Shown here piece by piece: positions 1 through 5,601 of a stretch of 12,951 bases of DNA. The notes beneath the pieces are model-generated. The model had not been told where the DNA came from and made no database searches. It saw only the letters and a program-made list of their open reading frames with translations. The stretch's first letter is position 1, and every line of letters begins with the position of its first letter. The DNA is from CAYRTV01 sp964505785. GTDB lineage: Bacteria; Acidobacteriota; Aminicenantia; Aminicenantales; Aminicenantaceae. The stretch is taken from positions 1-12,951 of the forward strand of contig CAZDJZ010000043.1 of the NCBI GenBank assembly GCA_964505785.1, written 5' to 3'. Both the position numbers and the translations under genes were made by a program.

Positions 1-162
1 AGGAGTTTGCGGTGGGTGAATTTAAACGAAATTGCGAACAATTCTTGACATGGCCCTATCTAAGCCTGCTTTAATTATATCCGGCTTTGGTTTGTTTTTG
101 ATTATTAATTTTAGATTTCTCTTTACTCTTTGCCCTTTACTCTTTACTAAACGACGCAGTTT

Positions 163-196
163 GAGATCCTTCTGGGACTATGGCGCCCTCAGGATG
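163..196 (-). repeat. Degenerate copy of the GTCATCC...GGATCTT hairpin repeat
   Basis: Read on the minus strand this stretch begins CATCCTGAGGGCGCC and ends GGATCTC. It matches the copy at 1913-1959 at both ends (CATCCTGAGGGCG and GGATCT), with a diverged centre. It is one of five copies of this family in the window. Confidence 0.5.
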
Positions 197-240
197 TTAG
201 AAGAGTTGTCATTTTTAAGGCTAAACAAATTAGAAATAAT

Positions 241-249
241 TGTTATAAT
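241..249 (+). promoter_or_regulatory. Extended -10 promoter for the baeRF gene
   Basis: TGTTATAAT is a perfect extended -10 element (TG-N-TATAAT, hexamer at 244-249). No good -35 hexamer lies 16-18 bp upstream, which is normal for extended -10 promoters. Transcription would start near 256 and leave a leader of about 50 nt before the ATG at 308. A TTGGCATG-N4-TTGG stretch at 265-280 resembles a sigma-54 site but lacks the -12 GC. Confidence 0.5.
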
Positions 250-307
250 AAATATTGAATGTATTTGGCATGATTTTTGGAAACAAATAGAGTAAGGAGG
301 TACTAAT

Positions 308-1462
308 ATGCGTTTGCTTGGAAAGGAAGAACTGAAAGCTTTAATGGAACGGACCGGTGATTATTGTATTTCGTTGTATATGCCGACGATAAAGGCAGGA
401 AGAGAAACCCGGATGAATGCCATAAGGTTAAAAAATCTTATAGCTGATGTAGAAAAACAGCTGGACGAATCAGGGTTGAGTCAAAAAGAGATAATGAAAA
501 TATTGGAGCCGGCACAGGATCTTCAGAAGAACAGTGTTTTTTGGCAGCATCAAAGTGAGGGCTTGGCTGTTTTTTTAACCCCGGATAATTTTAATTACTA
601 CCGCCTTCCTCTTAAGTTTAACGAAGAAGTGATCATAAATGAGCGGTTTTATCTGAAACCGCTCTTGCCGCTTTTTAGCGGCGATGGCCGATTTTATGTC
701 CTGGCTTTAAGTCAGAAAAATATCCGGCTGCTTCAGGCATCCCGTTACAGCGTCAGTGATCTGCCCCTGGAAGACGTACCGACCAGCATGGAAGAGGCTT
801 TGGGATATGATAACTTGGAGCATCAATCGCAGTTTCATGTCGCCAGCCGAACCGGCAAGCAGCGGGGTGATTTGATGTTTCACGGCCACGGCGGGGGAGA
901 GGATAATTCCAAGGAAGACATTCAACGCTATTTCCAGAGAGTGGATCAAGGGCTGCGGGATATTTTATCCGGAGAAAATGCACCTTTGATATTAGCCGGA
1001 GTGGAATACTTGCTTCCTTTATATAAAAAGGCCAATTCATATGTCAATCTTCTTGAGGAGGCTGCAATCGGCAATCCGGATGAATTGACATCCGAAGCTC
1101 TTCATGAGGAAGCCTGGGAGGTGGTTGAGCCCTATTTTAAGCAGGAGCAGGAAAAAGCAGAGAAACAATTCCAGGATTTATTTCACACCGGACAAACATC
1201 CCAGGACATTAAAAAGATCCTTCCGGCCGCCCATTTTGGAAAGGTGGGTTTGCTTTTTCTTGATGTCGACGATCAAAAGTGGGGTTCATTTGATCCGGAA
1301 AAAAGCTTGGTAAAGATTGAAGAAGAGAGACAGCCCGGTTTGGAAGAATTGATCGATTTGGCGGCGGTTAAGACTTTGGCCACTGGGGGAACAGTTTATG
1401 CTGCGAAAAAAAATGACATGCCGGTAAAGTCTTCGGTTGCAGCTTTATTCCGCTGGACGTGA
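308..1462 (+). CDS. baeRF family protein (bacterial archaeo-eukaryotic release factor-like)
   Basis: This 384-residue soluble protein has the signature layout of the bacterial aeRF1-like proteins (baeRF, probably family 3 or a close relative). ISLYMPTIKAGRE with a following NAIRLKNL lies at about 21-44, HGHGGGEDNSKEDIQRYF near 192-209, PLILAGVEYLLPLY near 226-239, GNPDEL near 255-260, and the terminal TLATGGTVY...MP...AALFRW block at 356-383. The family is related to archaeal/eukaryotic peptide-chain release factor 1 and Pelota. Roles in ribosome rescue or stress have been proposed from comparative genomics; the reaction is not established. The glycine-rich HGHGGG loop sits where relatives carry a similar loop, and no true GGQ is present. 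The start at 308 is supported by AAGGAGG seven bases upstream. The gene appears monocistronic. Confidence 0.75.
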   Translation: MRLLGKEELKALMERTGDYCISLYMPTIKAGRETRMNAIRLKNLIADVEKQLDESGLSQKEIMKILEPAQDLQKNSVFWQHQSEGLAVFLTPDNFNYYRLPLKFNEEVIINERFYLKPLLPLFSGDGRFYVLALSQKNIRLLQASRYSVSDLPLEDVPTSMEEALGYDNLEHQSQFHVASRTGKQRGDLMFHGHGGGEDNSKEDIQRYFQRVDQGLRDILSGENAPLILAGVEYLLPLYKKANSYVNLLEEAAIGNPDELTSEALHEEAWEVVEPYFKQEQEKAEKQFQDLFHTGQTSQDIKKILPAAHFGKVGLLFLDVDDQKWGSFDPEKSLVKIEEERQPGLEELIDLAAVKTLATGGTVYAAKKNDMPVKSSVAALFRWT

Positions 1463-1555
1463 ATTCCATAAACGCGAGAATACGGATACGGAAAGGATAA
1501 TAACTCTTCACCTGGAATCATTTGATTTGCCATTTTCACCGGGGTGGAATATAGT

Positions 1556-1619
1556 AGGCCTGCGGAGCAGGCCTTGGCAACCTTAGACGCCTAGATCCTT
1601 AAGAACGAAGCTGTCTAAG
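1556..1619. repeat. Two consecutive hairpins (AGGCCTGC/GCAGGCCT and CTTAGAC/GTCTAAG)
   Basis: AGGCCTGC (1556-1563), GGA loop, GCAGGCCT (1567-1574) is a perfect 8-bp hairpin. It is followed by CTTAGAC (1582-1588) pairing with GTCTAAG (1613-1619). Neither has a T-run directly after it, so they look like parts of the repeat mosaic rather than a terminator for the baeRF gene. Confidence 0.5.
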
Positions 1620-1651
1620 TTCCTCACGTCGCTTTGCTCCTCAGGACCTTG
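1619..1651 (-). repeat. GTCATCC...GGATCTT-type repeat unit, reverse copy
   Basis: On the minus strand this reads GGTCCTGAGGAGCAAAGCGACGTGAGGAACTT in sense order (quoted in parts: CCTGAGGAGCAAAGCGACGT, then GAGGAACTT). The central 20 nt are identical to the copy at 6689-6708. The terminal GGATCTT and GTCATCC parts are altered. Confidence 0.6.
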
Positions 1652-1658
1652 CCCGGAT

Positions 1659-1785
1659 GGTAAAAAAATTGCGATTAATATAAAAATTTGAAAATGAAAA
1701 GCCGTCTAGTTGATCTTTAAGTAGAGACCATGTTAATCGCTAATAAAAAACAGATTGCAAAAAATCGAAATATTTTCATGAATTA
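1659..1785 (+). repeat. AT-rich dispersed repeat, copy 1
   Basis: This stretch aligns along its length with 6512-6640 in the same orientation. The first 19 nt (1659-1677) are identical. A second block at 1733-1764 (TTAATCGCTAATAA...ATTGCAAAAAA) is nearly identical, and both copies close with ATGAAT. GCGATTAA (1671-1678) is the inverted complement of TTAATCGC (1733-1740), so the conserved blocks can pair around a variable AT-rich middle. Function unknown. Confidence 0.65.
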
Positions 1786-1797
1786 TACATATGTATA
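1784..1797. repeat. 14-bp perfect palindrome
   Basis: TATACATATGTATA is perfectly self-complementary and lies at the end of the AT-rich repeat copy 1. It could be a binding site or simply an AT-rich chance palindrome. The second repeat copy at 6512-6640 lacks it. Confidence 0.4.
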
Positions 1798-1825
1798 CAC
1801 ACTCGGAACAATGAAAATGAATCTA

Positions 1826-1959
1826 CATGTCATCCCCAGGCCGCGGCAGCGGCCGTGGGGATCTTAGAGTGTTTCGCTGAAAGAATCTGTTTCGTCTCTT
1901 CTGGAGGCGATACAGCACAAGATCCCTGCGTGCGGCTTCGCCGCCCTCAGGATGACATG
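1826..1959. repeat. Facing pair of GTCATCC...GGATCTT hairpin units
   Basis: The element is bounded by 10-nt inverted ends CATGTCATCC (1826-1835) and GGATGACATG (1950-1959). The left unit contains a strong GC-rich hairpin (CCCC...GGCCGC, GGCA loop, GCGGCC...GGGG at about 1834-1860) and then GGATCTTA. The right unit, read on the minus strand, has GCGGC-GAA-GCCGC and then GGATCTTGTGCTG. The arrangement recalls paired repetitive extragenic palindromes. Similar GTCATCCTGAG...AGGATCT repeats occur between genes in many bacteria. Confidence 0.65.
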
Positions 1960-1983
1960 GGGTGGTAATAGTTCAGGCTGATT

Positions 1984-1995
1984 AACCATATGGTT
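1984..1995. promoter_or_regulatory. 12-bp palindrome just upstream of the response-regulator gene
   Basis: AACCATATGGTT is a perfect palindrome ending five bases before the AGGAG ribosome binding site (2000-2004). Its position suits an operator or an mRNA hairpin that could affect translation of the regulator. No second copy was found in the window, so a role is only a suggestion. Confidence 0.3.
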
Positions 1996-2012
1996 TAGCA
2001 GGAGACCCTAAT

Positions 2013-3461
2013 ATGAGTGCGAAACGAAAAGAAAAAATTCTGGTAGTGGATGATGAAAAAAATATCCGGAATTCCCTCAAAATGATTTTTGAATATGAAG
2101 GATATGCATTTTTGGAAGCGGAAAACGGAGAAAGAGCTTTAGAGGTTATTGATGAAAATGTCGGCATCGATCTTATCCTTCTTGATGTCAAGCTCCCCGG
2201 AATGGATGGATTGGAGATTTTAAAGGAACTCCGCAGCAAGCCGTTTTCACCTGAAGTCATCATGATTTCCGGCCATGGGACCGTACAGACCGCAGTAGAA
2301 GCCACTAAATTAGGAGCATTCGATTTTTTAGAAAAACCACTTCACCGCGAACGTGTTCTTTTAAGTGTACGCAATGCGCTAAGCCGAAAACAACTTGTCC
2401 AAGAGAATAAAAACCTGCGGAAAAAAACGGAAAAAAGGTACCGGTTGATCGGGAATTCTCCTTTAATGAAAAAGCTTTGGGATGAGATCAAAAAGATCGC
2501 GCCCACTAATACCACAGTCATGATCTACGGGGAAAGCGGAACCGGTAAGGAGCTCATAGCCCGTGCGATTCATTCCCAGAGTCATAGATCTAAAGATGCC
2601 TTTATCCAGGTTAACTGTGCCGCTATTCCGGAGGAGTTGATAGAGAGTGAATTATTCGGACATGTTAGAGGTGCTTTTACCGGTGCGACGGAAAAAAAAC
2701 CGGGAAAATTTGAATTAGCGAACGGCGGAACGATTTTTTTGGATGAAATTGCGGATATGAGTTTGAAAACTCAGGCGAAAGTGCTTCGGGTCCTTGAAGA
2801 AGGAGAAGTTCAGAAAGTCGGATCCACGAAAATAGATAAAGTCGATGTCCGGGTGATCGCGGCCACCAATAAAGATCTCAAGAAGGAAATATCCGATAAT
2901 AATTTCAGAGAGGATTTATATTTCCGGTTGAATGTGGTCCCGCTCTATTCTCCTCCATTGCGGGAAAAACCTGAAGACATTCCTCTTCTGGTCGAATACT
3001 TTACGAATATGTTTGTTATGGACAACAATTTTAAGAAGAAAAATTTTTCCGGTTTTGCTCTGGATGCAATGAAGAAGTATCCCTGGAAAGGCAATGTCAG
3101 GGAATTGAAGAATGTGGTTGAGAGATTGATTGTTATGTGCGAGAAAGATACAATAGATGTGAAAGATCTCCCAGAACAGATAAGGGGAGAAAATATAATT
3201 TTTTTACCCGATGCCGATCAGGTTAAAAATTTGAAAGAGTTCCGGGAATTCGCGGAGAAACAATATATTTTATCACGGTTGGAAGAGAATGAATGGAATA
3301 TTTCCCAGACCGCGCGTGATATTGACACCCCCCGGAGCAATCTTTATAAAAAGTTAGATCAGTATGGAATCAAAATAACGTCCGGAGTGGGCGAGGTGGT
3401 TGCTCCTTCCGCTGAGGAAGGGGAGGAAAGTCCGGACTCCACAGGGCAGGATGGTCGCTAA
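2013..3461 (+). CDS. NtrC-family response regulator, sigma-54-dependent transcriptional activator
   Basis: A three-domain enhancer-binding protein of 482 residues. The receiver domain (about 8-120) has the acidic pair D13/D14, phosphoacceptor D58, S86 and K108. The AAA+ domain (about 145-385) has Walker A GESGTGKE at 173-180, the sigma-54-contacting GAFTGA loop at 220-225, Walker B FLDE near 242-245 and FREDLYFRL. A Fis-type helix-turn-helix follows (NISQTARDIDTPRSNLYKKL). When phosphorylated it should hexamerise and use ATP to open sigma-54 promoters. No histidine kinase lies nearby, so its partner and targets are unknown. The domain ends at about residue 454 with YGIK, where relatives usually stop. 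The last 27 codons are read from rnpB sequence and form a Glu/Gly/Ser-rich tail. AGGAG at 2000-2004 supports the start. Confidence 0.9.
   Translation: MSAKRKEKILVVDDEKNIRNSLKMIFEYEGYAFLEAENGERALEVIDENVGIDLILLDVKLPGMDGLEILKELRSKPFSPEVIMISGHGTVQTAVEATKLGAFDFLEKPLHRERVLLSVRNALSRKQLVQENKNLRKKTEKRYRLIGNSPLMKKLWDEIKKIAPTNTTVMIYGESGTGKELIARAIHSQSHRSKDAFIQVNCAAIPEELIESELFGHVRGAFTGATEKKPGKFELANGGTIFLDEIADMSLKTQAKVLRVLEEGEVQKVGSTKIDKVDVRVIAATNKDLKKEISDNNFREDLYFRLNVVPLYSPPLREKPEDIPLLVEYFTNMFVMDNNFKKKNFSGFALDAMKKYPWKGNVRELKNVVERLIVMCEKDTIDVKDLPEQIRGENIIFLPDADQVKNLKEFREFAEKQYILSRLEENEWNISQTARDIDTPRSNLYKKLDQYGIKITSGVGEVVAPSAEEGEESPDSTGQDGR
3322..3350 (+). promoter_or_regulatory. Candidate sigma-70 promoter for rnpB inside the regulator gene
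   Basis: TTGACA (3322-3327), a 17-bp spacer and TATAAA (3345-3350) lie within the codons of the C-terminal helix-turn-helix. Transcription would start near 3357, about 23 nt before the mature 5' end of RNase P RNA inferred from the P1 helix at 3380. The hexamers overlap conserved codons (IDT, LYKK), so coding constraint may partly explain the match. Confidence 0.5.
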
Positions 3462-3738
3462 CAGCGACTCCGGGCAACCGGAGGAAAGTGCCGCAGAAAA
3501 CAAACCGCCTGCACAATCATCTGCAGGTAAGGGTGAAATGGTGAGGTAAGAGCTCACCGCTTTGAGGGTGACTTCAAAGGCATGGCAAACCCCATCCGGA
3601 GCAAGGCCAAATTGGTCCTGATGAGACGGCTCGTCTCAGGGGGCGGGTAGGCCGCTAAGCTTTGCTTCGGCAAAGCGGAGATAAATAACCACCCCCGCGT
3701 AAGCGGGAACAGAATTCGGCTTATGACCCACTCCGGAC
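3380..3738 (+). ncRNA. rnpB: RNase P RNA, bacterial class A
   Basis: The catalytic RNA that trims tRNA 5' leaders. The ends are set by a perfect 12-bp P1 helix, GTCCGGAGTGGG (3380-3391) with CCCACTCCGGAC (3727-3738). Between them are the universal blocks in order: GAGGAAAGTCCGGACTCC (from 3423) with ACAGGGCAGGATGG, GGTAAGGGTGAAATGGTGAG with GTAAGAGCTCACCGC, the GGCAAACCCCATCCGGAGCAAGGCCAAAT core, GGCGGGTAGGCCGCT, ATAAATAACCACCC, and the ACAGAATTCGGCTTAT block near 3710-3724. Peripheral hairpins TGAGACG/CGTCTCA, GCTTTGC-TTCG-GCAAAGC and CCCGC-GTAA-GCGGG fit class A. The first 82 nt overlap the sense end of the regulator CDS, whose stop codon falls inside the GTCGCT-AAC-AGCGAC hairpin. This unusual arrangement links its 5' region to translated mRNA. 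Confidence 0.96.
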
Positions 3739-3811
3739 TTTTGACCTATTCAGAAAAACGGCCTCTTTTCATTATTTTAATCTTATCGCCGTTTTCCTGA
3801 ATAGGTCAAAA
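3739..3811. terminator. 24-bp inverted repeat immediately after rnpB
   Basis: The arms 3739-3762 and 3788-3811 match at 23 of 24 positions around a 25-nt AT-rich loop. The left arm begins at the base after the rnpB P1 helix. It may define the rnpB 3' end as a terminator or processing hairpin. However, it is long and AT-rich, and a T-run appears only at about 3830, so it could also be a small inverted-repeat element. No target-site duplication was seen. Confidence 0.45.
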
Positions 3812-3873
3812 ATCATACATATACATCAATCTTTTTTTTTAAAAATTATCTCTTCACTCTTTACTAAACCGGG

Positions 3874-3969
3874 GGACCGATCTCACCGCATCTGCTTTGT
3901 TACAGCGGGCTCGCGGTGAAGAACCACAGCTTCGTCCGCTGTGCCTCGCATTTGCGGCAATCTCGGCCC
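3874..3969 (+). repeat. Structured ~97-nt repeat, copy A
   Basis: Nearly identical to the reverse complement of 6406-6504. The outer stem GGACCGA (3874-3880) pairs with TCGGCCC (3963-3969) at 6 of 7 positions. A 9-bp inner stem pairs ACAGCGGGC (3902-3910) with GTCCGCTGT (3934-3942), including one G-T wobble, around a 23-nt loop. TCACCGC (3883-3889) is complementary to GCGGTGA in that loop (3913-3919), which would make a pseudoknot. The two copies differ almost only in the 9-bp stem, where both keep full pairing. No gene in the same orientation follows. Identity unknown: structured RNA, mobile repeat or recombination site are all open. Confidence 0.7.
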
Positions 3970-3990
3970 ATGAATTGACCCAAAGTATCC

Positions 3991-4036
3991 AGCCGAATCT
4001 CACCGCATTTATCGCGCTGCAGCGTATTCGACTGAG
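3991..4036 (+). repeat. Degenerate partial third copy of the structured repeat
   Basis: CCGAATCTCACCGCAT here matches the 5' end of copies A and B, and GCAGCGTATTCG matches GCAGGGCATTCG of copy B at the same offset. The 3' half is not recognisable. It contains the palindrome CGCTGCAGCG (4015-4024) enclosed by AGCCGAAT/ATTCGACT (7 of 8 paired). It lies about 22 nt after copy A in the same orientation. Confidence 0.45.
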
Positions 4037-4164
4037 GCATTCATCTTTGAATTATCTATGCCCTTTCGAATACTCTAAACATGCATTGCAAACTTTTTAG
4101 GTTGTGTGCATTTTCGGGGGAAGTCTATTAGGGGAAGTCCAGGTTTATTTTTGAGATTTGAGAT
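4037..4164. other. Intergenic stretch with short direct repeats
   Basis: No gene is seen. GGGGAAGTC occurs twice (4117-4125 and 4131-4139). A short tandem of GAGATTT/AAGATTT units lies at about 4152-4174, running into the end of the SDR gene. No intrinsic terminator is visible downstream of the minus-strand SDR gene. Confidence 0.45.
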
Positions 4165-5601
4165 TTAAGATTTGCGGTTTTTTTGCGCTTCTCGAATAAT
4201 AGCTTTGGCCATGGCGGGAAACAGAACGGAGTGAAAAGGTTTCGAAAAATACCAGTACATGCGGCCGCATAATCCCCGGGGAATGAAATGCGCAAGAATA
4301 GTCAGGTATTCTTTATCGATTTGGAATTCCAGCCAGGCTTTTCCCGGCACTCTCATCTGGCTGTAGAGCAAAAGTCTTTGATTAGAGACCAAATCCGCAA
4401 CCTTCCAGAAATCCAGACTGTCACCGATTCTTAATCGCTGGTGATTCCTGCGGCCCCGGCTTAAACCAGGGCCTCCTGATAAAACATCAATAAAACCCCG
4501 GAGTTTCCATAACCAGTTATGCCGGAACCAGCCGGTCTTTCCTCCTATTTTGGAAACAGTCGCAAAGACATCTTGGGAAGAAGCAGGAGCATAAGGTTTG
4601 CGAATAGAATCCTGGAAAACAGGCGAGCCGGGAGGTTTATGATATTTGATGTCACATTCCTGCTGACTGCTGCTGTCGCACCAGCGGCTGATAACTTGCT
4701 CTTCCGCAATCTCTGTCATCGCTTCTTTTACGGCTTGTCTATAGGCGAGGGGGCTGATTTCGGGAAATAGTTTTGATGCCTTATCATTTTGAACCAAAGT
4801 TTTCGTTTTCATTCCATTAACGAGATTTTTTGCCACTTTATAATTTGATGGCGTGATAAGAAGCAGCCAGTACGAAGACAGTTTTGGTGAAAAAAAGGGA
4901 ACAGGTATAATCCAGCGCTTAAGTCCTATCACGGATGCCGCAGATGAAAGCATATCACCAAAACTCATGGGATCAGAACCGATATCTATAATATGCGATT
5001 CCATTGTCCGGAGTTCCGTGCCCGCTTCCAGATAGTCGAGAACATTCTGAATTCCTATTGGCTGAGTCAGTGTTCGGACCCATGCGGGTGTGATCATGAC
5101 CGGCAGTTTTTCAACCAGGTTCCGGATGATTTCAAAACTGGCGCTGCCGGATCCGATAATTACACCTGCACGGAACCATAATGTCTGAATTTTATCAGGT
5201 TGGGAGCTGAGAATTTCACCGGTTTCAATCCGGCTTTTAAGATGACGGCTGGCTGTGATCTTGTTCCCCAGTCCGCCTAAATAGATGATCCGTTTAACTC
5301 CGGCATGAATAGAGGCGTTTAAAAAATTTTGTGCGCTTTTCCGGTCAAACTCCGGAAACCGGTTTCCGGCACCCAAGGAATGGATCAGGTAATATGCCGT
5401 GTGGATCCCATCCAAGGCCCGGTCAAGACTGGCGGGATCAAAAGTGCTGCCTTCATAAATTTCAATCCGGCTGTTTTCGTATTCAGGAAGTTTATTCCGG
5501 TTTCTGACGAATAATCGCAGGGAAAGGTCTTTTTTTCCGGATAACCGGGCAGTCAAACGTCTGCCGATATAACCGGTGGCTCCTGAGATGAGTATTTTCA
5601 T
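4165..5601 (-). CDS. YbjT-like atypical SDR (NAD(P)-binding) with C-terminal DUF2867 domain
   Basis: A 478-residue two-domain protein close in length and plan to E. coli YbjT (476 residues). The N-terminal Rossmann fold has the nucleotide-binding GATGYIG at 7-13. It is followed by atypical-SDR motifs: YYLIHSLG (70-77), YLGGLG (107-112), HLKSR (120-124), GSGSASFE (150-157) and PVMITPAWV (167-175). No classical YxxxK catalytic pair is evident. The C-terminal part (about 320-478: RIGDSLDFWKV, LLYSQMRVPGKAWLEFQI, HFIPRGLCGRMYW) is a DUF2867 domain. The substrate is unknown. The ATG directly follows the TAA of the upstream beta-barrel gene with no gap and no nearby Shine-Dalgarno sequence, so translation is probably coupled. 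Confidence 0.85.
   Translation of the reverse strand: MKILISGATGYIGRRLTARLSGKKDLSLRLFVRNRNKLPEYENSRIEIYEGSTFDPASLDRALDGIHTAYYLIHSLGAGNRFPEFDRKSAQNFLNASIHAGVKRIIYLGGLGNKITASRHLKSRIETGEILSSQPDKIQTLWFRAGVIIGSGSASFEIIRNLVEKLPVMITPAWVRTLTQPIGIQNVLDYLEAGTELRTMESHIIDIGSDPMSFGDMLSSAASVIGLKRWIIPVPFFSPKLSSYWLLLITPSNYKVAKNLVNGMKTKTLVQNDKASKLFPEISPLAYRQAVKEAMTEIAEEQVISRWCDSSSQQECDIKYHKPPGSPVFQDSIRKPYAPASSQDVFATVSKIGGKTGWFRHNWLWKLRGFIDVLSGGPGLSRGRRNHQRLRIGDSLDFWKVADLVSNQRLLLYSQMRVPGKAWLEFQIDKEYLTILAHFIPRGLCGRMYWYFSKPFHSVLFPAMAKAIIREAQKNRKS

Larger units (their letters stand above)
1..307. other. Intergenic region upstream of the baeRF gene
   Basis: No convincing gene is seen here. The 87-codon reading frame at 32-295 has no ribosome binding site, runs through low-complexity pyrimidine-rich DNA and resembles no family I know. 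The stretch holds CTTTAC-type direct repeats (about 117-152, with the ACTCTTTACTAAAC part recurring at 3856-3869). It also holds a degenerate reverse copy of the GTCATCC...GGATCTT repeat at 163-196 and a promoter at 241-249. Whatever gene lies upstream ends before the window. Confidence 0.6.
1463..2012. other. Repeat-rich intergenic region
   Basis: No gene is seen between the baeRF stop and the response-regulator start. The region is a mosaic of hairpins and dispersed repeats listed separately: an 8-bp hairpin at 1556-1574, a reverse GTCATCC-type unit near 1619-1651, an AT-rich repeat at 1659-1785, a 14-bp palindrome at 1784-1797, and a facing pair of GTCATCC units at 1826-1959. No clear intrinsic terminator with a U-tract follows the baeRF gene. 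Confidence 0.6.

Noticed and set aside
45..76. TTGACA at 45-50 with TTAATT at 71-76 as a promoter
   Set aside because: The spacer is 20 bp and no gene start or ribosome binding site follows in range.
32..295. 87-codon open frame on the plus strand
   Set aside because: No ribosome binding site, low-complexity pyrimidine repeats inside, overlaps a repeat unit and a promoter, and no recognisable family.
1537..1574. Hairpins after the baeRF gene as an intrinsic terminator
   Set aside because: No T-run follows the AGGCCTGC/GCAGGCCT hairpin, and it lies about 95 nt after the stop codon within a repeat mosaic.
3897..4100. 67-codon open frame on the plus strand
   Set aside because: It lies inside the structured repeat and its decayed tandem copy. 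The paired-stem variation is better explained by structure than by coding.
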